Notes under the pieces: model-generated
What the model was told of the DNA's origin: nothing
The model's database searches: none
Seen by the model: only the letters and a program-made list of their open reading frames with translations
DNA from: Delphinapterus leucas
Lineage: Eukaryota > Chordata > Mammalia > Artiodactyla > Monodontidae
Length of the DNA: 64,000 nt
NCBI RefSeq assembly: GCF_002288925.2
Contig: NW_022098043.1
Location: 10,983,232-11,047,231 of the forward strand
Direction: 5' to 3'
Position numbers and translations under genes: made by a program
Shown: in pieces, positions 1 to 36,126 of the stretch
Layout of the letters: every line of letters starts with the position of its first letter
How positions within the stretch are numbered: the stretch's first letter is position 1

Positions 1-404
1 TGTCAGCTTTTCAGTGAAGTCTTCCCTGGCCACCCCATTTAGAGTTGTCTCCAGGATCCCTATTCCCCTTCTACCCCTCCCTCCACCCCCATCATGGCAT
101 TTATCACCACCTGACAAACTATAGGTTTTACTTGTGTGCATCTCCTCCAATCACTGTGTAAGCTGCACAGGACTGGGATGTATGTCTGTTTGGTCCTTGA
201 TTCCCCCAAAGCCCAGAACAGTCCCTGGAGCATAGTAGTTGAACAAATAAGTGAATGACTATATCTGGACCAACTACCGCCTAAAATCTTGCTGATTGTA
301 TAAGTAGAGTAAAAACTTTTGCTCTGTGGATCTTTTGGGGGAGAGGAATTATCTTTTTGTGCTGTTCTGTTTTGGATTTGCATTCTCACCACTATATAGC
401 AGCT

Positions 405-575
405 ACAAGGTTGGACTTTGGAGTCAGATGACCTATGTTTGAATACTGGCTCTTCTGTTATATGACCTTATTCTCATTTTTTAATTAAGAATAAAAAACT
501 TTCCTCATAGAGATGTTGTAAAGATTAGACATAATTTAGTACGACATCTGGCACGTGGTAAGGGCTGAGTGATGA
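405..575 (+). repeat. MIR-like SINE
   Basis: Diverged MIR core: a gaatactggctcttctgttatatgacc-type segment followed by an 'agatgttgtaaagatta' stretch. The rest of 1-961 (SDHB intron 1) shows nothing else I can name. Confidence 0.55.
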
Positions 576-961
576 AAGCTATTATTATTACTTTCTACTA
601 CATAGACACCTACAGAACAAATTTTTAGATTTCTTTGTTTGGGGAATGTTTTAATCACAGCTCCCATAATCCTGTGGATTAACTCTTAGTTCAGCCCTCA
701 AGATGAACAAAGTTCCATCACTTTTAGAACCACAACCTGCCCTGGCCATTTTGATTTCAGTATCTTCTCTCTTCATTCCTTTTAGCCCCCCCTTACCCCA
801 CCAAATGTTGTATAAAATACGTTGTATACAAAACTCAAAATGAATTTAAATTAGTTGTTTTGGAAAAAAATTAGTGACACTTTGGGGTACCCCAAAACTT
901 ATGTTGGGCTTTATCGCCTTCAGATACTCTGTTGTATGGGTTTTTTGTTTGTTTGTTTTAA

Positions 962-1292
962 TTTTTTTTTTTTTTTGGCTGCATTGGGTCTTCGTTGCTG
1001 AACACAGGCTTTCTCTGGTTGTGGCAAGCGGGGGCTACTCTTTGTAGCGGTGCGCGGGCTTCTCATTGCGGTGGCTTCTCTTGTTGCGGAGCACAGGCTC
1101 TAGGCGCACGGGCTTGTTGTGGTTCGTGGGCTAAGTAGTTGTGGCTCGCGGGCTCTAGAGCGCGGGCCCAGTAGTTGTGGTTCACGGGCTTAGTTGTTCT
1201 GCGGCATGTGGGATCTTCCCAGACCAGGGCTCGAACCTGTGTCCCCTGCATTGGCAGGCAGATTCTTAACCGCTGCGCCACCAGGGAAGCCC
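962..1292 (-). mobile_element. CHR-type SINE
   Basis: Reverse-strand copy: poly-T at 962-976, body from ggctgcattgggtctt to gccaccagggaagcccc. Confidence 0.9.
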
Positions 1293-1369
1293 CCCTGTAT
1301 ATTTTTTAAAGGCATTTTATCCCTTTCCCCCTACTACCTGCCGCAGGCATAGCAGCCGCCCACTCTGGG

Positions 1370-2345
1370 AAACAGTTTAGCAGTTTCTTAAAAAGTTAAA
1401 CATATAACTACCATACAACCCAGCAATTACACTCCTGGGCATTTATCCTAGAGAAATGGAGACTTATGTTCACACAGAAACTTGTCCACAAATGTTCATT
1501 AAACTTTACTCATGATAGCCCAAACCTGGAAACAACCTGCATATCCTTCAGTGGGTGAATGGCTTAACAAACTGAGGTGCATCAGACCATGGAACACTAC
1601 GTGGTAATAAAAAGAAATGACTGTTGAGGCACATAACTTGGCTGAGTCTCTAGAAAGTTATGCTGAATGGAAAAAAAACCAGTCTCCCAAAATTACATAT
1701 GAGATGATTACATTATATAACATTCTTAAAATGACAAAATTACAGAAATGTAACAGATTAGTGATTGCTAGGGGTGAAGGAGTAGGAATGGGAGGCCTGA
1801 GGGGCATGGCTGTGGCTGTAAAAGTGGATCTTTGCCGGGATGGAAATAATGTTCTGTACCTGGACTATATCAGTGGTAATACTCTGGTTATGATACTGTG
1901 CTGTAGTTTTGTACAGTGTTACCACTGGGGGAAATGGAGTGAAGAGTACACGGGATCCCAGTATTATTTCTTATAAATGCATGTGATTCTACAGTTATTT
2001 CCAAATGAGAAGTGTAATTTAAAAAACTAACAAATCTATGGACATACGCAACAACATGAATGAATCTCAGAGCATCGTGTTGCGTGAAAGAAGCTAGACT
2101 CAAGATGTACTGTCACATGGCATGTATATGAAATTCTATAAGAGGCAAATCTGTAGTGATAGAAAGCCGATCAATTGCCAGGGGTAGGGAGAGAGCGCTG
2201 ACTGCAAAGAAACACTAGAGAACTTTCTGAATGGAAATATTCTATCATAATTGTGGTAGAAGTTATATAACTTTATCAAAACTCATCAAATTATACACTT
2301 AAAATTAGTGAATTTTATTGTAATGAATATACCTCATTAAATTAA
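1370..2345 (+). mobile_element. Old L1 3' region
   Basis: Resembles the 3' untranslated part of ancient mammalian L1 elements (tatttatcctagagaaatg, gaaacaacctgcatatcc, gattgctaggggtgaagg). Possibly two similar copies in tandem, the second from about 2030. Confidence 0.65.
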
Positions 2346-2407
2346 CAAAAACAAAAAAGGGGGTGTGTTAAGCAAGCAAAAGCCACTGGAGCTAATATCT
2401 TCAAGAG

Positions 2408-2513
2408 GGAATTCCCTGGTGGTCCAGTGATTAGGACTCCACGCTTTCACTGCCGAGGTTGCAGGTTCTGGGCAACTAAGATCCCGAAAGCCATGCAGCG
2501 CGGCCAAAAAAAA
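2408..2513 (+). mobile_element. Short CHR-type SINE
   Basis: Head ggaattccctggtggtccag, body to ggccaaaaaaaaa. Confidence 0.88.
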
Positions 2514-3058
2514 ATAATAGTAATGTCTTCAGGAATCTTTTCACTTCCTCCACTTCCTCTTAAACACCACAAGGTGGCATTAGCCAAACATTCCTGTCAT
2601 TTCACAATGGAGCCCCTAGTGAAAAGTGTTCATTTGTAGAAATGACTTTCCTTTTATTAAGGATCTTAGCCAGCTTGGTGGTAAGATAAAATACAGCTTT
2701 CATCCTCACCTTCACTTTTATTTTCTTCATACATTCTCTTCTTTTATGCTGAGAGCTGATATTTTCAGCTTCACTTAATTTGGGGCGGTTTTTGCCAGCA
2801 AGTAATAAACTCCATTGCATTTCTTGTAATTACTCAGTTAACCTTAAGAGTTTTTACTTTCTTTAACAGTGTATAAGAGAAATAGCTGGCCTGGAATACC
2901 ATCTGAATATTTCTATCTTCAACTTATAAGTGCTCTTTGGACTGGCAGGATCCCTCATCACCATAGTGGAAGCTCAGCAGGACTTGTTGAGACCTTGTTT
3001 CATCTGCCTAAATGCAAAAGGGCTTCAAGGACTATGGGGTGGGGGCAGCTTAGCATTA

Positions 3059-3438
3059 CAGTTAAGTCCCTTACATACGAACAAGTTCCGTTCGAGAGCA
3101 CGTTCGTAAGTCCAACAAAGTTAGCCTGGGTACCCAACTAACACCATCGGCTATATTGTACTGTAATAGGTTTGTAATACTTTTCACACAAATAATACAT
3201 TAAAAACAAACACAAAAGATGACATTTTTAGTCTTACAGTACAGTACCTTAAAAGTACCGTAGTACAGTATAACAGCTGGCGTACAGGGGCTGGCATCGA
3301 GTGAACAGGCAAGAAGAGCTACTGACGGGAGGAGGGAGAGGAGGTGGGAGATGGTTCCTTGCTGGAACCAGATGCACGTTCGCACCTTTGCAACTTGAAG
3401 GTTTGCAACTTGAAGGTTCTTATGTAGGGGACCTACTG
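3059..3438. mobile_element. Non-autonomous Tigger-like DNA transposon
   Basis: The left end cagttaagtcccttacata and the right end tatgtaggggacctactg are imperfect inverted repeats, each bordered by TA (3057-3058, 3439-3440), the mariner/Tigger target. The body matches a repeat I know from artiodactyls and whales (Tigger1a_Art type). It lacks a transposase frame. Confidence 0.8.
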
Positions 3439-3446
3439 TATACAGT

Positions 3447-3550
3447 AAGTGGTTAGGACTCCGCGCTTTCACTGCCGAGGACCGGCATTCAATCCCTAGT
3501 CGGGGAACTAAGATCCCACAAGCCACACAGCGCAGCCAGAAAATAAAGTA
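3447..3550 (+). mobile_element. 5'-truncated short CHR-type SINE
   Basis: Starts inside the head at agtggttaggactccgcg and ends gcgcagccagaaaataaag. Confidence 0.8.
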
Positions 3551-3589
3551 AAAAAATAAAATTGTATTAAAATTTTTAAATTAAATTTA

Positions 3590-3985
3590 AAAAATTGATA
3601 GACTGAGTAATGCACATTACCCTCCCTAACATGGATGAGCCTTATCCAATCAACTGAAGGCCTCAGTAGAACAAAAGGCTGACCCTCCTTCGAATAAGAG
3701 GAAGTTCCTCCTGCCTGACTGCTTTCAAACTAAGACACTGATTTTTTTTCTTGCCTTTGGACTTGAAATAACGACTCTTCCTGGGTCTTGAGCCTGCTGG
3801 CCTTTGGACTAGAACTATACCATTGGCTCTCCAGCTTGCCAACTGCAGATCTTGAGACTTGTTATCCCCTGTAATCACGTGAGCCAATTCCTTATAATAA
3901 ATCTGTTTTCATATATGTGTATATATATGTATACACCATTGGTTCTGTTTCTCTGGAGAACCCTAACTAATACACCTGCCCTTAA
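3590..3985 (+). repeat. Ancient dispersed repeat, LTR-like
   Basis: Segments such as cctcagtagaacaaaaggct and ttggttctgtttctctggag recur across mammalian genomes. I recognise the repeat but cannot name the family with certainty. A short (TA)-rich tract is at 3910-3935. Confidence 0.55.
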
Positions 3986-4049
3986 GGAGTTAAGACGTAA
4001 AGAGAAGAAAACAGCACCAAGAAGAGACCTGAGAATATTCACAAATGAA

Positions 4050-4240
4050 TAGTACAGTGTTTAGGAACATGGGTTCTGGAGCCAGACAGACAGACCTGGG
4101 TTCCAATCCTGGCTCCACTCACCAGCTCTGTAATCATGGGCCCATCACTTGATCTCAGAGCCTCATTTTTCTCATCTTTAAAATGAAGATTCAATGGAGT
4201 AATTAATATAAAGCATTTAATTTGGTGCCAGGCAATAATA
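4050..4240 (+). repeat. MIR SINE
   Basis: Contains gggttctggagccagacaga, ccaatcctggctccactcac and a degraded 'cctcatttttctcatc' core. Confidence 0.7.
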
Positions 4241-4562
4241 GTGGTTTTTTTAATGAGTATAAACTTAAATATAAAACTTTTTTTTGAGCAACAGCACCCT
4301 TTTTGCAAATATGTTTTTATGGGGAGGCTGTTCTGGCTGAAGGAGTGAGAGAAGTCAGGCCTACCCTCTTAACCTTATCCTATCCTGGCAGCCCTTGGGT
4401 GGCACTCTAGGATTCCTTGGCTCGCTGTGTGAAACCCACTGGCAGGGACTGTAAGTGCCCAGGAGATGGAACAGAATCATCAGAGAGTGCAGGTCTCAGC
4501 TGTTTGTTAGTTCCCTAAATTTATTTTAAGATGCAATATTCTTTGTCTTGTTTCCTGCCATA

Positions 4563-4930
4563 ATGCTATGGATGGAATGTTTGTGTTCCTCCAAAATTCA
4601 TATGTGGAAGCCCTAATCCCCACTGTGGTGGTATTTGAAAATGGGGCCTATGAGAGGGAATTAGGGTTAAATTAGGTCGTGAGGGTAGGACCTGTATGAT
4701 AGGATTAATGCCTTTATTAAAAGAGGAAAAGACATGAGATCCCTTTCCAACATGTGAAGATAGAGCAGGAATGTAGCTCTCTGCAAACCAAGAAGGTCCT
4801 CACTAGACATCAGATCTGCTGACACCTTGATTTTGGGCTTCCCAGCCTCCAAAACTGTGAGAAGTAAATGATTGTTGTTTAAACCACCCAGTCTTCGGAT
4901 TTTTTTACAATGGCCCAGACTAAGACACCT
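4563..4930 (+). mobile_element. MLT1/MST-type MaLR LTR
   Basis: A near-complete solitary LTR of the ERVL-MaLR group: ccaaaattcatatgtggaag near the left, cttcccagcctccaaaactg and cccagactaagacacc at the right. No internal retroviral sequence is attached. Confidence 0.8.
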
Positions 4931-5608
4931 AATCTAAAAACACCAGCATCTCATTTTGACAACTGCAGTGGCTTTCTAACTGGTTTCCCCAGATGTCATG
5001 TGACAGTTCTTCCTTTGTAAGCCAGTGATATTCTTCTCAAAAATAAAAATGATTGTGTCACCCACCTGATAAATTTTTATTAGCTTCTTATTGCTCTTAG
5101 GATAAAATCAAAACTTACAAGTCTTTCTTAACTTCCTTGAGTCTGCCACTCTTCCATCCCTTGTCAAGTCACCCTGCTTTACAGTGGACTTCTCTCAGTC
5201 CTCACAGGTGCCTGTGCTCTCCCCCACCCGGGCCTCTACATGTGTTGTTCCTAGGTTTATAACACCCTGTTCTCCTTCCCCTTCACCCCTATACATCAAG
5301 CCTCAGCTTAAGTATCATTTATAGAGCCTTCCCCGACCAGTTAGACTAGGGCAAGTCTCTGCTGCATTCTTCCCTCTCTCCACTTTATTGTGAATATTTC
5401 ATTTCTCTTCTTGTTCACTACAAAGTAGATTCTACAAGGGCAAAGACTATGTTTCATTAAGCACCATTTCACCAGCCCCCAGCACCATGTCTGGCATATT
5501 ACAGGTACTTATTGTGTGTTGGATATTGGATGACTGCCTATCCCAAGACTGTGTCAGTAATGTGTGGGTTTGTTTCCAGTATTGCAGTTTATAGTGGCAA
5601 CTAAATAG

Positions 5609-29239
<23,631 letters not shown>

Positions 29240-29343
29240 GTGTTCCCAAGCTAAACATGACTGTAACCAGCTCAGCTGAACGTAATTTGTATCTAATCTG
29301 AATTCCTTCAAAGGTCTCGATTTCCCACAAATACAGCATGTAT

Positions 29344-29365
29344 AATAAAAATTTTAATAAATAAA
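29344..29365 (+). terminator. SDHB: SDHB polyadenylation signals
   Basis: Overlapping AATAAA hexamers begin at 29344, 29356 and 29360, about 105-120 bases after the stop. This gives a short 3' UTR that probably ends near 29380. Confidence 0.8.
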
Positions 29366-30139
29366 TGTTATTCTACTTTATTAACAAAAAAGCAAGCCTG
29401 TTCCTTGTACTTGCTGCAGTGGGATGTGAAGGTGCCAGAAGGAGGAGTCCTTGTCCTTGAAGAGGGGCCAGGCCTCCAGAACTGAGCCACCGTTGGGGGT
29501 GGCTGCGATGGGGACAAGCATAGGATTGGTGTCACGCAGGACCTGGGGCTTGTTCCCAGCTTTCCCACTCACCAGCCGATGACACTGGGCAAGTCCCTTC
29601 TCTTTGCTACTCCATTTGCCCATCTGTAAAACGGGATTCCTAGCTGTGCCACCCTCAGCCACCTGGTGTGAGGATGCCTGCACTTACTCTGGGTGCTCAG
29701 TAAACAGTGGCTCGTCATTATACGGCATCCCAGTTTCTACAGCTTTCAGTATTAGAATTCTTCAAACCAAATCTTGGTAAGTCCTTTTCTGTCTCATTGA
29801 GGCCAGGTTACAGATACTTCCAGCACAGCTATAAACTCCAGTTAGTTCCACAAATGACCTCCAGAGACCTCGCACGGGAAGCATGAATTCCCACCACTGC
29901 TGCCTTGGCTCTGACGCTTACTACAAAAGCGGTAACACTAAAAAAGCAAACAGTGTAAAAGTTTGTCAAGTTAAAAATGGAAACGCCTTAAACTCCTCAA
30001 GTTTCACATCCCCTGTTGACAGTTCACACATTTCCTCCAGACCTTTATGTCATTACAATGAGTGGCATATGTAAAGTTTTTTTTCGCTTCAGAAATAAGG
30101 TACAAAATATTGATATTAGCAACTTTCTATTTTGTCTTT

Positions 30140-30605
30140 TTTTTTTCATTGTGGTTAAATACATACAGAATTTACCACCTCAGCCATTTTTCAATGGAGA
30201 ATTCAGTGGTATTAAGTACATTCACGTTATCGTACAACCCTCACTCCAGTCTATCTCCAGAGCTGTTATCATCTTGCAAAACTCAAACTCTGCCCATTAA
30301 ACACTAACTCCCCATTTCTCCTCCTCTAGCCTCTAGCCACCATACTTCCACTTTCTATTTCTGTGACTTTGACTACTCTATCTCATATAAGTGGAATTAT
30401 ATAGTATTTGTCTTTCTTGTAACACATTTCACTAGGCATAAAGTTCTCAAGGTTCATCCCTGTTGCAGCACGTGTCAGAATTCCCTTCCTTTTTAAGGCT
30501 GAATAATATTCCATTGTATGTATGTGTCATATTTTGTTTATCCATTGATCCATTAATGGACATTTCGGTTGCTTCCATGTTTTAGCTGTTGTGAATAACA
30601 GCAGC
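30140..30605 (-). mobile_element. Old L1 3' region, reverse orientation
   Basis: Typical reverse-complement L1 3' sequence: aatattccattgtatgtatg, ccattgatccattaatggac, tgttttagctgttgtgaata. Confidence 0.85.
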
Positions 30606-30938
30606 TTTCTACTTTTACCCCACGATATACAAGGGCCTCTGGTGCTAAAGATCTACCTGTGTGTGTGTGAAATTTATTTTCAACCTTAGCTTTTTTAACC
30701 ACTGGTTTCTTGCTCTGTGGCGTAGATGCATCATTACTTATTTACCCATTTCCCCTGCTAACGCACATTCGGGTGGACCCTATTTTCACTCTTAGGAATA
30801 CTCCAAGGCTGTTTTTAAGTTGTAGCATTGAGATCATCCTGGAAACAAAGGCTTCTTGTATCAGGAGGCTAAGAAAAACGTCTGACTCACCAAGAATGAA
30901 TCTTAGTGAGCATTTCTGGCTTTAAAAGGGGATGGTTC

Positions 30939-31147
30939 GGGCTTCCCTGGTGGTGCAGTGGTTGGGAGTCCGCCTGCCGATGCAGGGGACGCGGGTTCGT
31001 GCCCCTGTCCGGGAAGATCCCACATGCCATGGAGCGGCTGGGCCCGTGAGCCATGGCCGCTGAGCCTGCGCGTCCGGAGCCTGTGCTCCGCAACGGGAGA
31101 GGCCACAGCAGTGAGAGGCCCACGTACCGCAAAAAAAAAAAAAAAAG
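30939..31147 (+). mobile_element. Whale-type short SINE (toothed-whale subfamily)
   Basis: Core gagcggctgggcccgtgag then ccatggccgctgagcctgc, A-tail at 31131-31146. An 11-base target duplication, ggggatggttc, is at 30928-30938 and 31148-31158, perfectly conserved, so the insertion is young. Confidence 0.93.
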
Positions 31148-32211
31148 GGGGATGGTTCAAAAGCACTAGTGTCTGGCATTGTGAGAGGTGAGGTGCTGGA
31201 GGTAAAGATGAACAAGATTTGTCCCCTCCCACCTAGGAGCCAAGTTCAAGAAAAAAGGAACAAACATTAAATTATTAGAAATTTAGAGAACACAGTCTTT
31301 GCCCTTATGTTAGCATCTAAAAATTCTTGGCCACCTTAGTAAGACCACACAGTACACAGTCCTCAGATGTTAAAGCTCCAGATTCGGAAGTGAGAACTGG
31401 AAAACCCTCAGGGAGCCCTCCATACCCGGGCTGGGAGGGCAGTAGGGCGAAATCTGCCTTCCAGGTCTGTTCACACCTAATTGGTTTCAGACAGCCCCGC
31501 AGAAGGTTGCATTCCTTGAATTCATGGGTAATTTGACTTTGCTTCTAATCACTAGACCTGTATGGAGAAAGATGGGTTTTTTTCTCACGACTAATTTAAT
31601 GGCTTGTAAAGATGAGTTCTGCACCAGCCAGCTTCTGAGGAGAGGCTGGGGAGTTGCCACTTCAAATCAGCTTCATCAGACGTCAAGTTTGCAACTGTAG
31701 GTCACTCACCCCATTTAAACTCGAGCTAAATTAGAATATGTTATCAACTGATAGTTTAACTTACTGCTTATTTAATCTTTCATTGGATTGCAGGCAAATG
31801 TTCTATTTCAAGTCACAAAGACTTTACTAATAAAACTGCAGGCTTGAGCAGGGAAAGGGTTTTGTCCTTTATGCTACTTCTGTTCTCTGATAGTGTCCGG
31901 ACAATGTGCTTTCATTCACAAAAATCATCCTGTGGAATGCTTCAAGTTTCTCTAGGGCTGAAGCCAGCCAGCCCTTCTTACCCGGTCTTTGTGCAAGTTG
32001 TTGAACCTCTGAGCCTCTATTTTCGTATCTGTAAAATGGGAATTAAGAGCATTTACCTCTCAGAATTGTGGGTAAAGTCTACATAAGAATAAATGTGAGT
32101 TCTCGCCAAAAAGAAAAAAAAAAGTAAATATGTGAGGTGTGGATGTGTTAATTGATGAGGAAAAATCCCTTCACAATGTATATAGATATATCAAATCATC
32201 ACATCAGACAC

Positions 32212-32499
32212 TTTTTTTCTTTTTGGCTGCGTTGGGTCTTCATTGCTGTGTGCGGGCTTTCCTTAGTTGCGGCGAGTGGGGGCTTCTCATTGCGGTGGCT
32301 TCTCTTGTTGTGGAGCACGGGCTCTAGGCATGCGGACTTCAGTAGTTGTGGCTCGCCGGCTCTAGAGGGCAGGCTCAGTAGTTGTGGCACGTGGGCTTAG
32401 TTGCTCTGCGGCATGTGGGATCTTCCTGGACCAGGGCTTGAACCTGTGTCCCCTGCATTGGCAGGCGGATTCTTAACCACTTCGCCACCAGGGAAGTCC
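32212..32499 (-). mobile_element. CHR-type SINE
   Basis: Reverse copy from tttttggctgcgttgggtct to cgccaccagggaagtcc, flanked by similar cacatca sequences. Confidence 0.9.
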
Positions 32500-32723
32500 A
32501 CATCATACCCTTTAAATATCTTACGATGTTGTCAATTATACTTAAGCTGAAAAAAAAGAACTTTAAAAATAAATTCTTAACACAGATGAGTTTAAAAAAT
32601 AATAACTGTGAAAAGCATCTAGCTTGCAGTTGAGCAAATGCTCCATAAACTCAATTTAACTGATCTGTCTCAAATACCTACTGTGTGGAAGGCTGAATCC
32701 TACTACAAAGGAGATTAATTCCC

Positions 32724-32848
32724 TGGGAATTCGCTGGCGGTCCAGTGGTTAAGACTGTGCGCTTTCACTGCTGAGGGCCCAGGTTCAATCCCTGGTCAGG
32801 GAACTAAGATCCCACAAGCCACGCAGCACAGCCAGGAAAAAAAAAAGT
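32724..32848 (+). mobile_element. Short CHR-type SINE
   Basis: Head gggaattcgctggcggtcca, ending cacagccaggaaaaaaaaa. Confidence 0.9.
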
Positions 32849-33274
32849 GCTTAATTCACAGCTCTCTGGACTTGAAAACTGGTGTATTTCCGACACGGCT
32901 GGCTAGAGTTAGAGACCTCCCATTCAGAGGATGGATTATCTGTGCAAGACTAAAAATGCTCATTTCTCGTCTCCCACGTCACACTGACTGCTGGGTGCCA
33001 GAGGGTGTGCCGCTGACTCCCAAAACTCAAATCCTCTTCCAGCCTCCTCCTTGCCCAGGAAACTATATACAAGACAGACTGCTGAAACTGCACCTTATGT
33101 GTCTAGACAGCCATAATCTTGTCATGGGGTTTGTCACTAGGTGAGAAAATCCCTTCTGTTGCAAAAATCTAGTGAAACTAGAGAAACTGAGAAGTTTGGC
33201 AATGCTCTAGAATAAACCAGTACAAATTAGTGAATTCTCCAACTTTTTGCCACTCGGACTGTTACCCAAAAACT

Positions 33275-33800
33275 GGGTTTACCTCTTGGTAGGTGTCGAG
33301 CCAAAAGACACAACCAAGGCAAAGGTCAGGAGAAGGAAGGATTTATTCTTTGCAGCGAGTAAGGAGAACCCCGGGATCTCTCCCAAAGCAGTGTCTCCCC
33401 AACAGCAAAACTGGAGAAGTTTTAAGCTAAGGGTACATACCTATTCGTGAAGGGGCTTGGGCGCTCGACAGAGTCCAAGCTTTAGTTGATTGAAGTCACG
33501 AGGGTCAGAAAAGGTCATCATCATCCCTCAGGTTCCAGTTGAGCATTTCAGGCTAATCTTCACCACTGAAACAGAACTGGGAGTCTTTACAACTGATATC
33601 TTTGCTATTGTTACTTCTCTTGCCTGATAACAGTTGTCTGTTCTTTTGTTCCCTTAAGATCGTTAATTACTGAGACCTGTTCTAGGTCAAGGATTGTGGC
33701 CAGGCTTAGATCACAAAAGACGGCTTCTCTTATGTCAAGAAAGCCGTGCCTGGTTTTCTTTCTCCGGGTTCTCCCTACCCTACCTGGTTGCAGGACCAGG
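33275..33800 (-). mobile_element. Possible retroviral LTR, reverse orientation
   Basis: The stretch aaggaaggatttattctttg looks like a reversed poly(A) signal region of an LTR, and the unit is neither SINE nor L1. No coding sequence is attached. Tentative. Confidence 0.35.
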
Positions 33801-35689
33801 CATATTATGTCCTTCCTGTGGGCCCCCAAGGGAGCAACAGCCCCAGAAGGGAGCCTTCTCCATGGGTCCTAGCCCACAGATGACTGCAGCCCAGCCCACA
33901 GACCGCCCAGATGACCACAGTGAGGGCCACTTCCCCAAAGGTAACCCTGGGCAGAGGCGAGGCCTTCCACATCCTCTGTGGTTTGGAAGGAAGCTTCATC
34001 TGGTCTCCTGCCTCATGAAGACCATGGACCAAGCGGCAGGTGCAGCTCCTTCCCAGATGGCTCAGAGGATGGAGTCTCTTAAATGCCAAGTAGCAATATG
34101 AAGAATGAGGGACCAATCTTGCGATGCAGTCCCCAAGCCCCCTGCTTTTATGAAGCTTCTAGCCCAGCACCAGGATCTCAAGAAAGCAACTGGCTTCTGC
34201 CAAGTTCCTGCCACCCCATTTCATCTTTCCAGCAGCTTTCATTTCACAGATGAGGAGAGAGGCTCAGAGAGGGAAAGTGACTTTTTAAAGCTCACACAGC
34301 TAGACAGCAACTGATGCACATCCAAACCCAAGTCTCTCTGGTGCCAGAGCCCAGCCACTTGCCACTGTACCACACTGCCTCTTGGCAAGGCCATCGAGCA
34401 AGTCATTTATACAAACCTAGCCATCCTGCCTGCCATGGAAATCAGGGTTCCCCTGGTTAAGTGGTCTGCCAGACATCCAGCTAAGCCCTGGAGGAGGAAA
34501 CAGGGGCTCTGAAAAGTTCGGTAGGCTGCCCTCACTGAGGCATCAGCAGAAGAAACAGGTCTTCTCCCCTGAACTGAGTGAAGCCAGCCCCATCCCCCAG
34601 GTGGTCAACCTGCTCCACCAGCAGCCTGCCCCAGCTGAGCGAATGGCTCCACCCCCCCCCACCTGCTCAGACCAAAACCCAGGGAGGAGAGGCACCTTTG
34701 ATTCCATTCCTATACCTCCACCTCCCATGCGTCAGCAAGTCCTGCCGATACGTACCCCTTTATCAAGTGTATGTATGGAGTTCTCGGTATGGACCAGATA
34801 CTGTCAAGGCCTTCCCTGCTTCCCCTCTGGAGTCTCTCCCCCACCATTGCTCTCCATCGCAGCTCTGTCTCCTTCCAGCCCTTTCCACCACAGGTTACTG
34901 TGGAGTTTTCCTCTGCTGGCCTTTGACTGCTCCCCATATCTGTTTGTTCACCCTCCCGTTCCTAACTCCTAGAACAGTGCCCACCCAGCACTGCAGAAAT
35001 TCATACTGGATACATGTTGATGGCTCAAGCCCAGTCCTAGCCTTGGCCCTAATGTGATCCTTCCCTGGTTTGCCCCAGAGCCTGGGGTCTCTGATCCTTT
35101 GGAGATCCTTAGTCCAGAAGCCATCAACCCCAGGGTCAGGGGACACCTTGTCTGCGCCTGTCGCTATGAGGTAATGTGATAACACTGCATACAAACACGA
35201 GGTCTTGGTGCCCTTCAGGGGCTTCCTTGTTCCCACCTGTGCAGGCTTGTCTGCAGTCATGTTGTGAGGCTTCTGAGACGGGGGTTATGCCTCGGCTGTT
35301 TCTGTGGCATTTTAGAGGCCTTCTGTGCATCACTGCAGTGCCTCCCTGCGTCCACACATATCCCTGTGAGACGTATCTGAGCCTGTGAGTCTCTGGGCAG
35401 GTGTTATCTTCTTTCTTTGACATTTATGCGGCAGAGCCAGGCACTGTCCCGTGCTTTACATGCTTTTTCTCTTGTGGGACTCACAGCAATCTATCGAGCA
35501 GGTATTGCTAATGTCATCGTCCTCCTGTATGTTAAGAAATGAAGCCCAGAGGCTGAGTGGCTTGCCCAAGTTCACAGAGCCTACAAGAGATGCACCAGCT
35601 TGAACCAGCCATGCATTGTACTTAACGGCGGGGGTGGGGGCTTGTCTTACCTGTTTCTAAGTGTCACACTACTGGGTATGTGTGCATTG

Positions 35690-36020
35690 TCTCTAAGTAT
35701 CACCTCTGTGTGTGAATCTGTGTGTTGTGTCTGTGTCCTGGGAGTCTAGCCTCTGTGTGTGTGTATCTATGTGTGTGTCCGAGGTTGTTGTGTACCTGTG
35801 TGTTTGTGTACCAAAGCTGTCCTGTTTCCCTGAGTGTCCTGTTTTTGTGTGCGTGTCTGAGAATTGTGTATCTCTGGGTCACAGCTCTCTCTTTAGGCGA
35901 ATCTGTGAGGAGTGGGAGGGGCGTGGCGTACTTGTGTTTGCGCATCTAAGGGCTATTTCTCTGAGTGTGTGTCTATGTGTTCATGTGTCTGAGGGCTGTC
36001 CTGTCGGATTCCCTGAGTGT
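35690..36020 (+). repeat. GT-rich low-complexity stretch upstream of ATP13A2
   Basis: Irregular repeats of ctgtgtgtg/tgtctgtgt create a long open frame without protein-like composition. Confidence 0.7.
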
Positions 36021-36108
36021 CCTCCTCTCTATGTGTCAGTCTGTCCCAGGGCTGTCACGTCTGTCTCTCGGCGCCCCGCCCCTGCGTGCGCGTTGGGAGC
36101 GGCCTCGG

Positions 36109-36126
36109 ACTACAAATCCCGGCAGC
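36109..36126 (+). promoter_or_regulatory. ZNF143/SBS-like promoter motif
   Basis: The bases actacaaatcccggcagc resemble the ZNF143 (Staf) element, whose consensus core is ACTACAATTCCCAGCA. It lies 223 bases upstream of the ATP13A2 ATG inside a CpG island, a typical place for this element. An ACGTG core that could bind HIF or another bHLH factor is at 36146-36150. Function is inferred. Confidence 0.45.

Larger units (their letters stand above)
29386..36054. other. Intergenic region SDHB-ATP13A2
   Basis: No exon-like or conserved protein segment is apparent. It holds a MIR (29540-29715), a reverse L1, three SINEs, further MIRs (32000-32090; 34200-34385 and 35430-35610 reversed), a possible LTR and a GT-rich stretch before the CpG island. 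Confidence 0.7.
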
